Of a stretch of 64,000 bases of DNA, positions 25,690 through 41,900 are shown in pieces. This DNA comes from Strigamia acuminata. Lineage: Eukaryota; Arthropoda; Chilopoda; Geophilomorpha; Linotaeniidae. Location: positions 16,981,060-17,045,059 of the forward strand of contig OX442314.1 in the NCBI GenBank assembly GCA_949358305.1. The letters are read 5' to 3'. The notes under the pieces were generated by a model that had not been told where the DNA came from, did no database searches, and was given only the letters and a program-made list of their open reading frames with translations. Numbering within the stretch: the stretch's first letter is position 1; each line of letters starts with the position of its first letter. The position numbers and the translations under genes are program-made.

Positions 25690-28328
25690 TTAATTCCTTT
25701 TTTCGGTCTTAAAATATGGTTTCAGAAGCTTAAAAATAAAAGGTGATGAAATGAACCAGCCAATGTAGATGCAATGACCGATGTAATAAACCGAACTGTA
25801 CACCTGTAAAACAACACGTTTTAAAGTGGTGCAACAAGAGGAAAGTAAATGTGTTTACCTGCATCCATTTATATCGTTTTAAAAATACAAAAGGAACTAA
25901 ACAATAACCCATAAATATCGTTACAAATGTTTTGAGGAAAATCCATTTCAGTGGCTTGATGATATACATGTGCAGGAAATTATGTAGAATTGGAATCCGC
26001 TCTATGATTGATGCCACCTGTGCAATAATGTTATTGATGATTTAAGTGAAATAAATTATTTGTTAACAGTGCTCACGTCTCGTTCAAATTTCATGACTGT
26101 AAATTCCAAGAAAAAGCACATGTAATATCCAGAATGCAGTCCGTGCCAAGCGGCCAGAAAAAAAAGGGACACCGCCTGCGATAGTAGTTTATTGCCCAAA
26201 AATTTAAGGCGTTTAAATACGTACCTAAAATTGATTTTAATTTAGAACTGTTCTGTGTGGTAACGTAAAATTTACTCACTGTGCAACCCATAAGTTAGTG
26301 TTAATATTAAAAGATTTAATAATTTCAGCGAACGTTGTACTGCCTTCGTATATTCTAACTTTGAAGTTGGCACATCCATCCCATAAAGTATTTCCATCAT
26401 CATCTTTACCGTTAAATGTAAGACCCGTTAATGTACAAGAACCTTCCTGTAAATATATGATTAAAGTGACAAATATCAGTTTTGTTCCATTTTGGATGCT
26501 CGTGATTATCACTTACAGCTATTAGCCAACAAGAAATGTATTTATACAATTGTATTTTCCCCCATATTCCAAGAATCAATAACCTTTGATAAAATGGCAT
26601 AAGCTATCGTTGTTTTTAAAAAAAATTAAATTACAAATTAATTTCTTTGTATAATTTGTTTTAACTTACCGCATAAGCATCAGACACGATGAAAATATCG
26701 GGAAGAAAAATCGACGCAACTTGATATAATAACAAGTAAAGCGCTCCAGCACCACCTCTTAGAAATCCTGCACCCAAACTAAAAAATAAAAATAAAAATT
26801 AGTGATGGCAGGATACAATTAAGCAATTAAGCGCATTCATAAAGTCCTGTTTAATTTGCAGTTTAATATGTTTTCTTGTTCAACTATCGTATGCATGCCC
26901 AATGCGACTGAAAACACTAACTAAACCACCATTTTCGAAGTTAAATCAAGACAAACATTGAATATGATGTTTAAAATGCTGTTTAGTCTAAATTACTTTA
27001 TGAATGCACATACTGTTCATAATGTTAAAATAACCATTCTGGAAGTTCATCAACATTTTTATTAACGAATGACCCGTTGATGAAATCGAGATACCGTCGC
27101 ATGGGAAACTGAGAAGAGCAGACAAGTATTAATGAAAAAAGTTGAAACTGAGTGTGTGTGTTATTCGATATTCAAATCTTACTTGAGGTCCAACCATAAA
27201 TCCACCAAAAAAATATGTGTGACTAGCTATCTCTAAAAGTGATGGAATTTTAGTGAGTGCAGTTTTTTTCTGCTCTGGTGACAATTGGCTCTGTTAAATA
27301 TATTTTAAAAATTAAATTTGATTCTTTTTAGTAATAACGGCTTATTTACTTCGTCTCTGTGACCATCATACACGTCAAAAGTTAAACCGATCAATCGAAG
27401 GGTCAATACGCAATGAGGCATACTCCATGTGATATCATAATTTTCGGTTCCAGTGTAATAGTAACCAACCAACAAATAAATCTGGAAGAAAATGTATTTT
27501 ATGACATCAATCCTCGTTTCAGGTTATCTCTAAAAATAATATTGTATAAATAAGTAAAGTTTGTAAATATTAGTATATTCTTTATTTTAGTGTTTATGTT
27601 CTGAAAACTTCAAATTTATTTTTTATTTTTTATTTTTTTTTAAAAATGTAACGTGCGATAATTTATTTATTATTTATTTATCTGCGACCCTGCTGCCATT
27701 TGCAAAGTTGGATGTGGTCCAACACGGAAAAACATTTGTTCGTCCTAATTGAGGGTTTTAGTCGAGAGGAATCCTCTATTTGGAGTTTTATTTTATTTTT
27801 GGTGCTCATGCTTTTCACTTTATTTTTTTTTAACAGGACAGCCAAATAAGATCTAAATTAATTTATGTAGGGTGAACGTACCATGTTAAATGCTAGAGAA
27901 ACTACTACGGAAAGCGAAGTGCCACCAGCGACTACTAGCAGAAAATAAACAGTCGTAATGCATATCATGGAATGAATTAAACCAGTTCCTGTAATATTTA
28001 AGAAAATAAATAACGCGACAATTTTAAAATATTTTTAAAAATATAATTAAATACTCACCATAATTAAAATAGCCCAAACATAGACCCGAAACTATAAAAA
28101 AGGTATGCTGTTTCACAGCATCTTTACCGAATAAAGTGTAGCGATGTAGAAGTGCTAATGGATAACCTTGATTGAAAAAGACACGTGAGTTTACACCCAA
28201 GGTAACAATAATGCCTATAATCAATTATTACCTAGTAAAATTGAAATTAACAATCTCAACGCTGGTTCAGATGCACCAACATTGACCGCCAAAGAGCCTA
28301 ATATGCTTCTTACAGGTAGATCTTCCAT
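25690..28328 (-). CDS. LPCAT3: Lysophospholipid acyltransferase 5 (LPCAT3/MBOAT5, nessy-like)
   Basis: This multi-pass ER MBOAT enzyme transfers acyl-CoA, preferentially polyunsaturated, to lysophosphatidyl-choline and -serine. The N-terminus (start 28328) reads MEDLPVRSILG, then NVGASEPALRLLISILLG and YPLALLHRYTLFG, in the family's order. Later exons include VGYYYTGTENYDITWSMPH, LTLRLIGLTFDVYDG, FFGGFMVGPQ, GIWGKIQLYKYISCWLIA, and the catalytic regions SFNINTNLWVAQ (Asn) and FFLAAWHGLHSGYY (His). The C-terminal tail is Lys-rich (KPYFKTEKRN), like the ER-retention tails of this family. There are about twelve exons. Introns at about 26780-27020 and 27485-27880 are the longest. The second carries only AT-rich and simple sequence with a short mixed patch at 27680-27790. 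Convergent with D2HGDH (276 bp) and head-to-head with TDP-43. Confidence 0.94.
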
Positions 28329-28845
28329 TATTTAGACTTTTTGTTGCTAGGAGTATAGAAAGTACACGACCATGATCACTGATAGCAGAATAAGAATCTC
28401 CCGAAGCAGGCAGCACAACACGACACAGATTTTGATCAGTTTTGTACTTGTATCATTACGAAGACGGTTATTGATGACGAGTTGTACGTCATTGTTCATC
28501 AAAAAATATACAGCAGTATCATAATTTGTAAACCTTAATCAATCTCAAATAAGTCGGCATGAATGCATTTTATTTAATAAAAAAAAATTATAAATTAAAA
28601 TTATTTCTTGCTCGGACAAAAAAACCCGTTAAATCATCATTGCTGGCGGATTTAAAAATGTTTTGTGATTGGTCTTGTGTAAGGCGGCTTGCCATTGGCT
28701 AAATTTTCTATAGTTACATTTCCGATTCCGATTCGCCATTTTTGGGTCTAACTTATTGGATATTTACAAATTTTTATAGTTTTTAATCGAAGTGAATTGT
28801 TATTTCCATTGAAAAAGAGACATTTTGAAACCTACGGCGTATAAT
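28329..28845. promoter_or_regulatory. Shared divergent promoter region, LPCAT3 / TDP-43
   Basis: 517 bp separate the divergent starts. The flanks near both genes are of mixed composition and the centre (about 28500-28620) is AT-rich. No gene is seen. Specific promoter elements cannot be assigned. Confidence 0.5.
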
Positions 28846-30798
28846 ATGAGTTGCTACATTCAGGTAGCAGAGGACGAAAATGAAGAACCGATAGAACTAC
28901 CGTGTGAAGACGATGGTACACTTCTGTTGACTACTTTGGCGGCGCAGTTTCCAGGAACTTGTGGCTTGAAATTCAGAAATATGGACACGGGGACTGTGAG
29001 GGGAGTTAGATTAGCTGATGGCAGATTGCACTCACCCGAAGGTGGCTGGGGAAATATCGTGTATATATGTGTTTTTCCTAAAGGTAATTCGAGTATTTGA
29101 TGCGATGATCGTTAAGTTTAATGTTTTGATTTATATTCGCAGAAAATAAAAGGAAATCAGACGAACAGTTAGAAAACTCGACTGCTAAAACTAAACGTAT
29201 GGAAATGAAACAAAAATGTTCGGATTTGATCGTTCTGGGGTTGCCGTGGAAAACAACTGAACAGGAATTGAGGGAATATTTTGAACCATTCGGAGAAGTT
29301 CTAATGGCTCAGGTTTTAATCCTCTTCGTCGAATCACTATCTTCCTTTAATATTTGGCCTTGGACAAATAAGTTGAAATGAAAACGAAGTCATCTCTGTG
29401 ATTTTGGTTTTAAATATGTGCATACATCTAAAAAAAAAAAAAAAAAAAAAAAGCGATAAAAATTAAACGATGTTTTGTTCTTGACAAGTCAAAATAATGT
29501 AAATTTAATGTTTATTTGCTTTATAATTTTATGCATGCATTTTATTTAATGCTTAAAAATCTGTTGTGGGCAAAAAAGTAGCAGGAGATGATTTTTTTAA
29601 AAATTATTTTATACGAGACTTAACATTTTCAGATTATTGTTATTTGATTTAATTATAAATTATATAAGTAAAGTAAATTCCGTTTAGAAACCCTTATTTC
29701 AAATTACTGAAAGAATGAATCATTTTGAGTGATTTTTTTTTCTTCTTCCGTTTATTCTAGGTTAAAAAAGATCCTAAAACGAGTCAATCAAAAGGCTTCG
29801 GATTCATCCGATTTGCTAGTTACGATTCTCAAATGCGAGTTTTGGCACAGAGGCACATGATAGATGGGCGGTGGTGCGATGTTAAAATTCCAAATTCAAA
29901 AGTACAACGAAGAAGCGCCTTTACATCAGAAATCTAAAGAAATATTGTCTTTTTGCAGGAGGGTCACTTCCCACCAATGTGTCGGAAAGTATTTGTGGGT
30001 CGTTGTACAGAAGACATGACGGCCGACGACCTGCGTGAGTATTTCTCCAAATTTGGCGAGGTAACAGACGTGTTTATCCCTAAACCTTTTCGAGCATTTG
30101 CATTCGTAACCTTCATGGATCCTGAAATTGCGCAAAGTCTATGTGGGGAAGACCACATCATAAAGGGAAACAGCGTGCACGTGAGCACAGCAGCACCTAA
30201 AAACGATTCATCTCACAGTGGTCCTTTTGGGAGGGGCCCCGGGAGGATGGATCCCAAAGGATCGGGTGGATTTGGGGCCCAGCATCACGCCACCCTGAAT
30301 AACACCCAGATGAGTTCGGCCAGTGGATGGGGGCAGAGCACGGTGCACGGCCGAGCGAACGACATTCCCAATCTGGCGTCGCTAGGGAGCAGTCTCGGCT
30401 TAGGGACTGCAGGAATTGGAACTAGTGGTCAAGGTTTAACAAACAGCCAAAACGTAAACACAAATCCTGCCACCTTGGGAATGAGCGCTCTGAATTTGGG
30501 CGCTGCTCTTCCTTTAAGTTCGGCTATGGTAGCCGCAGCTTTAGGTCAAGCTGGTTGGGGCATTCTGGGCAATTTGCAAGCTCAAGGTGCACAAGACGGA
30601 GGAGCGACTTTTAATTCTGGCCAAAATAACCCTACGGGTGGCGGCCCGTCGGCCGGGTCGGCTAATACGCCCGGTCTGTTTAGTTGGATTTCGCAGAACC
30701 AAGGGGCGGGTGATAGCGGAGGTCCAAACAGTCAAGGAGGAGGCACTTGGCCTCAAAGGGATAATAAATCTGGTTTCAGCATGTCCATAACACCTTAA
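28846..30798 (+). CDS. TARDBP: TDP-43 homologue (TBPH), RNA-binding protein
   Basis: TDP-43 is a nuclear hnRNP that binds UG-rich RNA and controls splicing and its own mRNA level. Four coding exons give about 462 residues. The N-terminal oligomerisation domain runs from [18 protein letters not shown] to [12 protein letters not shown] bipartite NLS follows (NKRKSD ... KTKRMEMK). RRM1 has [20 protein letters not shown] and [15 protein letters not shown]2 has [20 protein letters not shown] and [12 protein letters not shown]. The last exon (from 29959) adds a Gly/Ser/Asn/Gln-rich low-complexity tail of about 180 residues ending SMSITP. ATG 28846 begins the conserved N-terminus; the upstream in-frame TTG is not a start. 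The donor after LMAQ (CAG|gttttaa, about 29311) is weak and precedes the longest intron (about 450 nt, with an A22-type run), a plausible site of regulated splicing. Confidence 0.97.
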
Positions 30799-33070
30799 AT
30801 TCTTTTTATCTAGTATCCATTACGTATTATTTTAAAATTGGTTCCCACCTCTCCCACTTCCCTCCCTTTGCCATTTAGATGTAGTTTTGGACGATGAAAA
30901 ATTATTTGGTTTTGTTTTGTTTGTTTGTTTTGTTATTTTAAATTAGTGGAAACAGAGAAATGACGTTCGAAAATTGTAGTATTAAATATGGACGGATGCT
31001 CTTATATATAGGCGTGTTAATATATTAAATAAGAGTTTTTAATTATTATAAAAAGTATTAATGAAAATACAAATTGTGTATGTGTACATGGAATGAATGA
31101 TGGGTCGAGACATGACAATCTCATTATTCAGGAAAAAAATAACTAAAGAATAATCTTGTAAATGTGTTTCATTCCATTTTTCGTAAACTTGTACATAAGG
31201 TTGAATGGGACAAAGCAATGTTTTTTTTACTGTTTGAAAAAAGAAAGAAAGAAATAATTATAAAAAAAAATAATTAAAAAAAAAAACTCGTGACATCTGC
31301 AAAAACAATACTCTGAAAGTTATCAGGTTGTGTAAAGTTTTGAATTTAAATTTTTGTAAAGTGTAAAGATACGTTTAATTTTGACAAATTAAATTATCAA
31401 GTGTTGTGAAAATTTGGTTAATTTTTTAAAAGTGTGATAAAGGACAAAATAATGAAAGGAAAAAAAAAATAATAATAATTTTTTTGATGTGGATGTTACG
31501 AGGGCCAGTGTGAGTTGTCTATTTTAAGAGTATAAAATTTTTAATATATTCCTCTAAAAAGCAGTTGTGTGAAGAGCACAAATGTCCTTCTTGCGTTAAT
31601 CCAGAGCTTGTTGTTATCTTATATTTAAAAGTGTCGTTAGTTGGTTGATATCTACACGTAGAAAAAGTACTTGTGTATATGTACATAAAAAAATTAACAT
31701 TTGATTAGTTGGTTAAATCATTGAGTATTAGGTGTGAGAACAGTTTGATTGATGTGGTTTTTTGCTAATTGTAACCCAAACTTTCATTCACAAACGCAAT
31801 ACATTTTACCGTAGAAAGAAATGAAGGGAGAAAATGCACTCGAAGAGTGACGACGATGATGCTCAAGTTAAATTGGAGCTAACATTTGGTTATATGAATG
31901 AATGGGGGAACCGAAAGCAAAAGTGAATAAGTCGAAGGTGGGGATTGTGCCTTATATATAAAAGGGATCTTAAAACAGAAATTAAAAGCTGTAAATTTGA
32001 GCGCTTTTCTTTTTCAAGTTATTTCAGATGTGAGGACCTCTTACAATCAATTATGGGCTAAATAATAGGTAAATTGTTTTTATAGCAGGTGCACGTTTCT
32101 CTGTCTGAAAGTTTTCAGTTTATCATCAAACAAACTGCTTTTGAATTCTGAATGATTTTTTTTGTTTTGTTTTTTTTTAATTTTATTTTTTCAAGTGGTT
32201 TTCACTTATTGCTTATCTGGTGTGAGAGACTTAAATGGAAAATATATGTATATATATATATATTTTAAGTGCATTGTAATTATCAGAGTGAGTGACTGTG
32301 TGTGCATCTAATATTAAATTAATTTAAATTGAATTCGGTGTACCTGAAATTTGAAAAAAAAAAAAAATGATTCGAAACAAGTTGAAGAGAGTGATGTGAT
32401 GTGCATCGTGCTTGTCCTTCTGGATGATACTGTTTGATTGGATTCGTTCTTTATTTTTATTTTATTTTTTGGTCCTGTCTGAATCAGTGCGCATGTGACT
32501 AAGAGTGCAAGTGGTTCCCTTCAAACGTGGCACTTGCAAAACAATACAAATAAAAAATATTTAAAAAACAGGACTCGACTCGCTACATGTTAGAAAAACC
32601 GTCTGAATTAATGCCACATCACATTCTCTCGCCAATTATAACTTAAAATTTATTCATTACATTTTCGACCCTAAAAATAGTTTAGTTTAAGAATGTGAAG
32701 TCTTCACATATGCACTTAACTCTGATGTGGCAAATTGACATTGTTTTATAAATGGCCACTTTGCAGGGAACTCATTGTGAGCGTTTGGTTTTTAGATTGG
32801 ATCTGCAAATTAAACGCCAAGGTTGTTGTTACAAGTGTGGAACTTTTATTTTATTTTATTTCCTTCTTGGTTTGTAATTGTACGATTGGAATATGACATA
32901 TCTAATTTTGTTCAGTGTGGTGTGCATTAGTGATGGTGACTGATCGGTGATCGTCAAAATGAAGAATGTTAGACATTTATGTGAATGTTTTTTTTGTCGA
33001 TGTTTAGAAGAAATGATATGAGAGGCTGAATGAAGTTTGAAATAAAAATCTCAATGTTTTAAAATCTGGT
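30799..33070 (+). other. Long 3' UTR of the TDP-43 gene
   Basis: About 2.3 kb without coding signal follows the TDP-43 stop. It is AT-rich, with several UG-rich patches (for example about 31500-31520, 31570-31660 and 32285-32305), TATATA runs (about 32245-32265) and GTTTGT repeats (about 30910-30930). AATAAA occurs at about 33041, near the likely end. Other candidate signals occur upstream, including TTAAATAAG at about 31024. Long UTRs with UG-rich sites are the known substrate of TDP-43 autoregulation in animals; that this one works the same way is inference. Confidence 0.6.
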
Positions 33071-33247
33071 ATATCGTTCTTTAATTACAAGCGACATCTA
33101 TTTGATCCCAAAACCTTATTTACAATTTAAAATTCATAGCAAGGCACTTTAAAAACGGATGCGATGCAACCTTATTGCAAAAGCACAAATTTATGTTTGT
33201 CATGATTTAAAAATACGTTAACGCAAAAGACGCCACGTTACTCATTT

Positions 33248-35202
<1,955 letters not shown>

Positions 35203-35977
35203 GCCCTTTTAAAAATGTATTCTCACTTGACACAAACACAAGAACCAGAACTTGCCTTAAACGAACCACGTGTACGCAAACGCATTGACCAAAGTTCTAT
35301 TCTGTGGATCTATGACGAAGAAGTCGATTATGACGGGCGTTCAACTAAAGGGTTCGACAACCAGATGTCGCAACGATCACATAAATAAAAAAAATTAAGA
35401 AGACATAGGATCGGAAATCCAAAGGAAACTATGAAAGCAAGATAAAAAACGAAATAAAATATTTTATTAAGAGGAACAAGAGCTTTGATTGACAAGGAAA
35501 AGTTGGCAGTGTTGGCTTCTCGGTTGGCACCACTGAGAACCTGACCCAAACGATCGATGAGTGGTAACACTAAAACCCGTTATTCTACATATCCCACTAG
35601 GCCAGGTATTAGTGTTAACACTTATCGATCGTTTAAGTCTGGTGCAAACCGGGTCTTCCCAAAGTAATGTAACTCATTCAAAGTTTTGTCAATAGGGAGA
35701 GATACTGTTGTTTTGGAGAAGCGTCATAGCAATAAATATATTCTATATTATTCTGCAAAATACGAGTCAAAATATAAGAAAGTTTACTCCTGATTTTCTA
35801 TTATACGTACTTATCGCAATCTGACTTTTTCCTTTATAATAAATGATCGATTTCCGCTGAATGACAAAAGGAAAATACTGAAGTAATTATTTAGGTACGT
35901 CTTACTATTTCATTCAGAATTTTAAAACTTTTTACCTATTTCATCATTCATTTAGACTTTAGAACTCCAGTGGCATT
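35203..35977. promoter_or_regulatory. Shared divergent promoter region, SRM / VPS13D
   Basis: 775 bp between the divergent start codons. A minus-strand open frame (35328-35570) has no recognisable similarity. A near-inverted pair of short segments around 35545-35560 and 35620-35635 (both containing cgatcg-t) is visible but not interpretable. Otherwise I see no features. Confidence 0.5.
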
Positions 35978-38900
35978 ATGCTTGAAGGCCTTGCTGCTTG
36001 GGTCTTAAATAATTACTTAGGACAATATTTGGAAAACTTAAATACTGATCAGTTATCAGTTGGATTTTTACAAGGTTTGTTTGTTCATCAATGCCATTCG
36101 TTTGCCTTAGTTTAGTCACGTGTTTACAAAATCTTTTGAGTACAGGTGAAGTTGAATTAGAGAACATCCCTTTAAGGAAAGATGCTCTAATAAATTTGGA
36201 TTTGCCGGTTGAAGTTCGTGCAGGTAAATTTAAGCTATAGTTGAATTTTTCAGATGTTTCTTATATTTTATTTTTGTAGGTTTCGTTGGAAAAATCAAAC
36301 TTCGAATTCCAGTTAGGAGAATACGTAGTGAACCATGGGTGATTTCGATCGAAAAATTGTATTTAGTTGCTGGTCCGATTCGTCCAACGACGGTATACAC
36401 AACTTAGTAAATATGTAGTCAATTTTTAAAACAAATTTGGATATTAATAGTACGATGGATCGCAAGAAGAACAATTAGATCAAGAAAGAAAATTGTCTCG
36501 GTTGGACGCCATCGAAGCTAAATGGAGAGTAAGCCTAAATTTCAAAATTGAAACTCAGAAATTTAGAAGTTTTATTTATTAATAGGCTGATCATGACTCG
36601 AAACAAGAAGCGTCTTATTACGCGTCGTCCTACTCCTCGTGGCTTTCGTACGGAACTTCGTTTGTTGCAAACATAATCGAAAATATTCAAGTAAAAATAA
36701 ACGACGTGCACCTGCGCTATGAAGATGAGATAACCAATCCAAATCAATCATTTGCTTGGGGAATTACGATCGAGTCACTCTCCGTACAAAGTGCTAATGA
36801 AATATGGGTAAAAGAAAAATCGGATTTTGTGATGTATTTAATTTACCACGAGTTAATTTTGTTTTAGTCGGCAAAATTCACCAGTCGAGATGTTAACCAA
36901 GTTGCGAGAAAACTTATTGAGCTGCAAAATCTCGCTTTTTATTGGGATACACAAACAACAATTATTAGTGATTTACCATTGGCGGAGCTAGCGGTAATAA
37001 AAACAAAATGCCACAGATCTTGTGGAATGTGGATATAATAAATTTGGATTGAATTAATTTTAGGTGGCAATGAAACATTTACCATCAAGTGACGGACAGG
37101 GTCAGGATCACGAATACGTTCTAGAGCCTGTGAGTGCTAGAGCAAGACTCACTCAGAATTGTTCGTCGCAATCGCTACGATTGCGGTCATCGCCACGATT
37201 TATGTGTGATATTGAACTGGACAACATCATAGTTTGTCTGAGACAAACCCAATACCGACAGTGTGTGCAATCGATACGCGAATTGGAACGACTTGATCGG
37301 GGGCGGAAATTTCGCAAATGGAAACCCGATATGGGAATTGGTTTTAAGTATGTTTTTAGCGGTTTATAAAGTGATGATAATAATTAATATTTATAACTTT
37401 TGTTTGAAAATGTTTGAAAACAGTCCGAAATTATGGTGGCAGTTTGCGATCAATGCTCATCTAAATATAATTAAAGAACGTTATGTTAGTCGCAATTGGC
37501 CGGAAGCTCTTGAAAGAGCCAGATGTAATGTTTTATACATCCAAGTTTATACTAATCATTTATTAAATCCCGTGGCACTGTCTGCCCAGTCTAAGGTAAA
37601 CTAATTATTTCGATAGTGGAGATTTTTTTAAAAATTATTTTAATGTTTTTTTAATTTTTAGGTTCAAAAAGACAGCATAGAAAACAAACTTACCTTTGAA
37701 GAAATTAGAATTCTTCGAGAAATTGCAATTGAAAAACTGCAACAGGAAGAGGAAGAGGTAAAAAAAATTGAGTTTGGGGAAATGAGCATAAATTTAATAC
37801 TGAATTATGTAGGCAAAGAAGCTGAATTCTGATGTTCAAGGAAACAGCGGAACTGGTTTGCTGCAACGATGGTTTCCACTCTGGACGGGATGGCATTCAT
37901 CCACTCCAATTCAGCCAACTAAAGCGTCAGATTCTCCAGAAGACCCCTTCCCTCTAGGTAAATTTTTTATGCTGATTATTATTTATTCTCAGTTTTTATA
38001 TAATCTTGTTGGTATAATTATAATTTCAGAGGAGGAGTTTTTGGACGTTCTCAAAGACACTGTGGAAAACAATACACTGCTTCGAAGAGATCTCGTTTTT
38101 GCTCAATTAAATTTTCACATGAAACGTGGCACGTTTTCTTTGTTAGCAACAAAATTTGAATCGTCTTTAGGCACACTATGCGCTGGATCGGACACGTTGA
38201 ACACGTTATTTGAACTTGAATTTAGTGACGTTCAAACTTGTGTGGAGTCTCGTCCTCGGTCTAGTTCCTTTATGTTTTCTGTAAAATTAGGTGCTATGTT
38301 TATGCGTGATAAAGTTACTGCGGATTCGTTTTTTCCAATGTTAGTTGCCCCGCATTCCAGGGTAAACAGACATATATTGCTAGAACTAAAGTACTTAATT
38401 ATAAATTAATTATTTTTCAGGATTCCGCTTACAATCAGAAGTCACCGTATTACAAATTAGCTTCGCTTTCTGGTTTAGCAGCAAAACCCACCGATGAACA
38501 ACCACTTTTTGAATTTTTATACGAGAGAAAACCATTTAATTCGACGGCTGATATAAAACTGCACATCCAGTCTCAGTCTATAGATTTGGTGTACAATCCA
38601 TCAGCTATTCAATGCTTTTTAGATTTTTTTATTTTGGGTTTTTCTGCTCGACATTCGGAATTAAAACTCACTTCTGTTGCCAAAACGAGATACGAAGAGT
38701 TGAAAAAACAAACCAAATTTGAACTACGTAGAAACTGGAATCAGATAATTGAAGGTGATCAAACGTTTTCTCAAAAATGGGACGTACATTTGGACATATA
38801 TGCTCCTCAAATCATTATTCCCGAGCATTTTACAAACGCGAACACAGTATTGGTAAATATTTCTTTGATTTTATTTATTTTTAATTCTCCTTACTTTGAT

Positions 38901-41900
38901 TTAATCATAAGGCAATCGGTTTTAATAGGTGATTTTCGATTTCGGCCGATTGCAATTTTCAAACACGTCGTCGAAAGTGTTTAACAAAGCAGAAGAATCA
39001 TTGGAAAGTGACGACGAAGGTATAAAATTGATGGAGTGCGTAATTTTTCGAAGTAATACATCAATTTTGTTTTAGATTTTAAAACTCCATGCTCGTCTCC
39101 GCCGAATGAAATGTCTTCCCCGGAAAGCGTACATTATTCAGTAATTGAAAACAAAGAAGCAGCATTGTTAAGTAATTTTGATCTCACTGAAATTTTATTA
39201 CACAAACGAATGTACGACAGGTAAGAAATAATTATTGTTTATAAATAACTAAATTAATTATGGTGCCATTTTATTTTTCTTACGAATAGTTATAATTTAG
39301 AATTGTGCAATCTGCAAGTTTTAGTTGCTAGAATGCGAGATAATTGGCGTTTCTCCTTGCTACGAGGTTCTGGACACATGCATGTCCTCGACAGATTTAA
39401 TATAAGCGTTCATTTGGAAAGGTAATTAATATCGGAACGTGTGCAGAACTCATTACTCACGATCATTTCGTTATTTATTTAGGAGAACTGTTTACACGTC
39501 AGACCCTCAGTGGCCAAATGTAACTTTGTGTGGGAGTCTTCCTAAACTGACAGTACACGTGAATGAATCAAAAGTACGTGTTAAAAATTAATATTTTAAT
39601 AATTACTACAGAATGTATGTTTTTATTTAGGTTCAAGCGTTGTGTCATTGCATAAATACACTCACGAAGTTCTCTTGGTTATCCCACGCGAAGGGCTCGC
39701 CTGTGTCTGTGGTGTCATCTTACTCCGACACGGCAACGTTGATCGAAGAATCGCAACCAGATTTAACGGCTGCAAACATGCCTTCCGAGTCAGTTGCTAC
39801 GGAGTAAATTGTAAAGCGACTAAGAATTTTAATGTATTTGTTCCGCACTGCAGAGCAGGGTTGTCAGGAGACGCAAAAACGGATTCTACTGAGACGACAG
39901 AAAATTCTCGCCTTCTTTTGATGCAATTTACCATTGATCACATGTCATTGGAAGTTCAAAGCAGAGGACGCAGCATTGCGGAACTACAAGTTACAGGAGT
40001 CAAAGTGATGTCTACAAAACGACCTTTCGATGTTTCATTGGCACTTACCATTCATGGTTTATTGCTTGTGGATGCTATGCAAACTTTCGGTTCTGATTTT
40101 GAATTGTTGGTTGCTTCTCACAAACACGTGAGGTAATTACGTAGATTAATTTACGTATTATCATTTTTTTAATATATATATTTTTTTTAGCATGGATAGT
40201 GTAAGCGGTAGCATGAAAGATAGCGAGCCTAATTCACCGTCGTCTCCGTCTAGTCCTGTCAGTTCTCATGTTGCGTGTTCGCCCAATGCGATAAACAATG
40301 CATTATCGAGTCTGCAAGCCAAAGAAAATGTTAGTCCAGCTGCGCATCGGCGAGGTAAAAGAATAGACTAAATTTTGATTTTTGTCAATCGTTTGGGACT
40401 TATTTTTATTTTAGTTTCGCCTCCTGCTTCATCAGCTAGTCCATATTCTCCTTCGTTCGTATGGCCAGCTTTGCCGTCTGATGCTCAAGATTCTGAGGCA
40501 CTTATATCGATAGAAGTAATGTTTATAAGTCCTCAGTATATGCCCGATGAAAAGGGAACAGAATTGCTTAGAATTGCTAGTGTGCAATTTAATAATTTGG
40601 ATATAATTGGTAAATAGATAAATATACTATACTGAACATTCTCAATTTTTTTTTATTTTTTAATTTTTTATAAATCTTCTTTTTCCAGCTAATCAAGAAA
40701 CTATAATTGAACTAATTGGTTTTTTAAAATTGGTTGTGCCTGCCAATGGAGATGAAGATAATACAGAAGGTTCTGTTGCATCTCTATCTATTTCGGAAGA
40801 GGAAAAGGTATTTTAAAAAAATTATAATTTATGAAAAATTTACAAATTAATTTTATAAATTACAGATGAATTGCGAAACGACTACCAGAATAGAAATTAA
40901 TTTTGATTTTCATCGTTTGAGTGTACTTTTAATGCGAGTAGTCAGTAATAAGGACAAAAGTTGTTCAGCAAAAAAGGTTGCTACAGCTACTATGAGTGGC
41001 GCTCGCATATGGGCATCTTTAGGTGAATCATAAATTAATTCTACATAAAATGATGCTAAATTTTACTGGTTTTTTTTTGTGCTTTAGGATCCACTGTTAA
41101 AATCCAGGGTTCTTTAGGCGGTTTACAAGTATTAGACTTGACTCCTGAAGGATCTGTGCATCAAAAGGTGTTAAGTGTAGGACATGATCCGATTTGTAAT
41201 CGAAACGTTGATCTCGTTAGTCGATTACATGCTGAAGTTTACAAGAACTCGAATTCTGGTGAAAAATTCCTATACGATTCCGATCAAAAAGCTTTTAGTT
41301 TTATTATATCACAACCGGAATCGAATAACACACCTCGAACAGCCGCTCAGAAAAAGGAACCTGCCGTTCTGGATGTTATGTTGCGCATGGCATCCGTATG
41401 CTACACAAATTCTTCAACATTTTTAAACGAATTTGCATTGTGCGTTACCGAATTTCAAATTTACATGGCAAATTTAGCCGTATCAATTAAAACGGCTGCG
41501 GCGGAAGTGGCATTTGAAATCGTAAGCCGTGGTACCGATGCTTTATCCTCTTCGATTTACGCCGGCATTTACGAATTACCTTTGGGATCCGGTCGAAGCA
41601 CCTCTAAATCCTACGAACATATCGAACTGTTTCTTCCAGAAAAGCAGTCCATCGTTGGCGAAACACAGATAAGGTATAAATGAATAAGTAAATTCAAGTT
41701 CAATTGTAAGATTTTCTTGTATTTTATCAACACAGATTAGACGTGGTTCTTGAAACTCCCGTCGTAGTATTTCCTCGCACACCTAAAGGCTCTGATATTC
41801 TCGTGGCACAACTGGGTCAAATTACGCTGCAAAACTCACATCTGATTGACAGTAGCAACTTCGTTCCCATTCGCGGAATGTTTCCTGATATGCCCGCAAC

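Noticed and set aside
29429-29452. A long A-run as the tail of a processed retrocopy
   Set aside because: It lies in the middle of a TDP-43 intron with no upstream cDNA-like sequence or target duplication. A simple homopolymer.
35328-35570. Minus-strand open frame between SRM and VPS13D
   Set aside because: Composition and position fit a shared promoter region; no conserved motif and no splice context were found.
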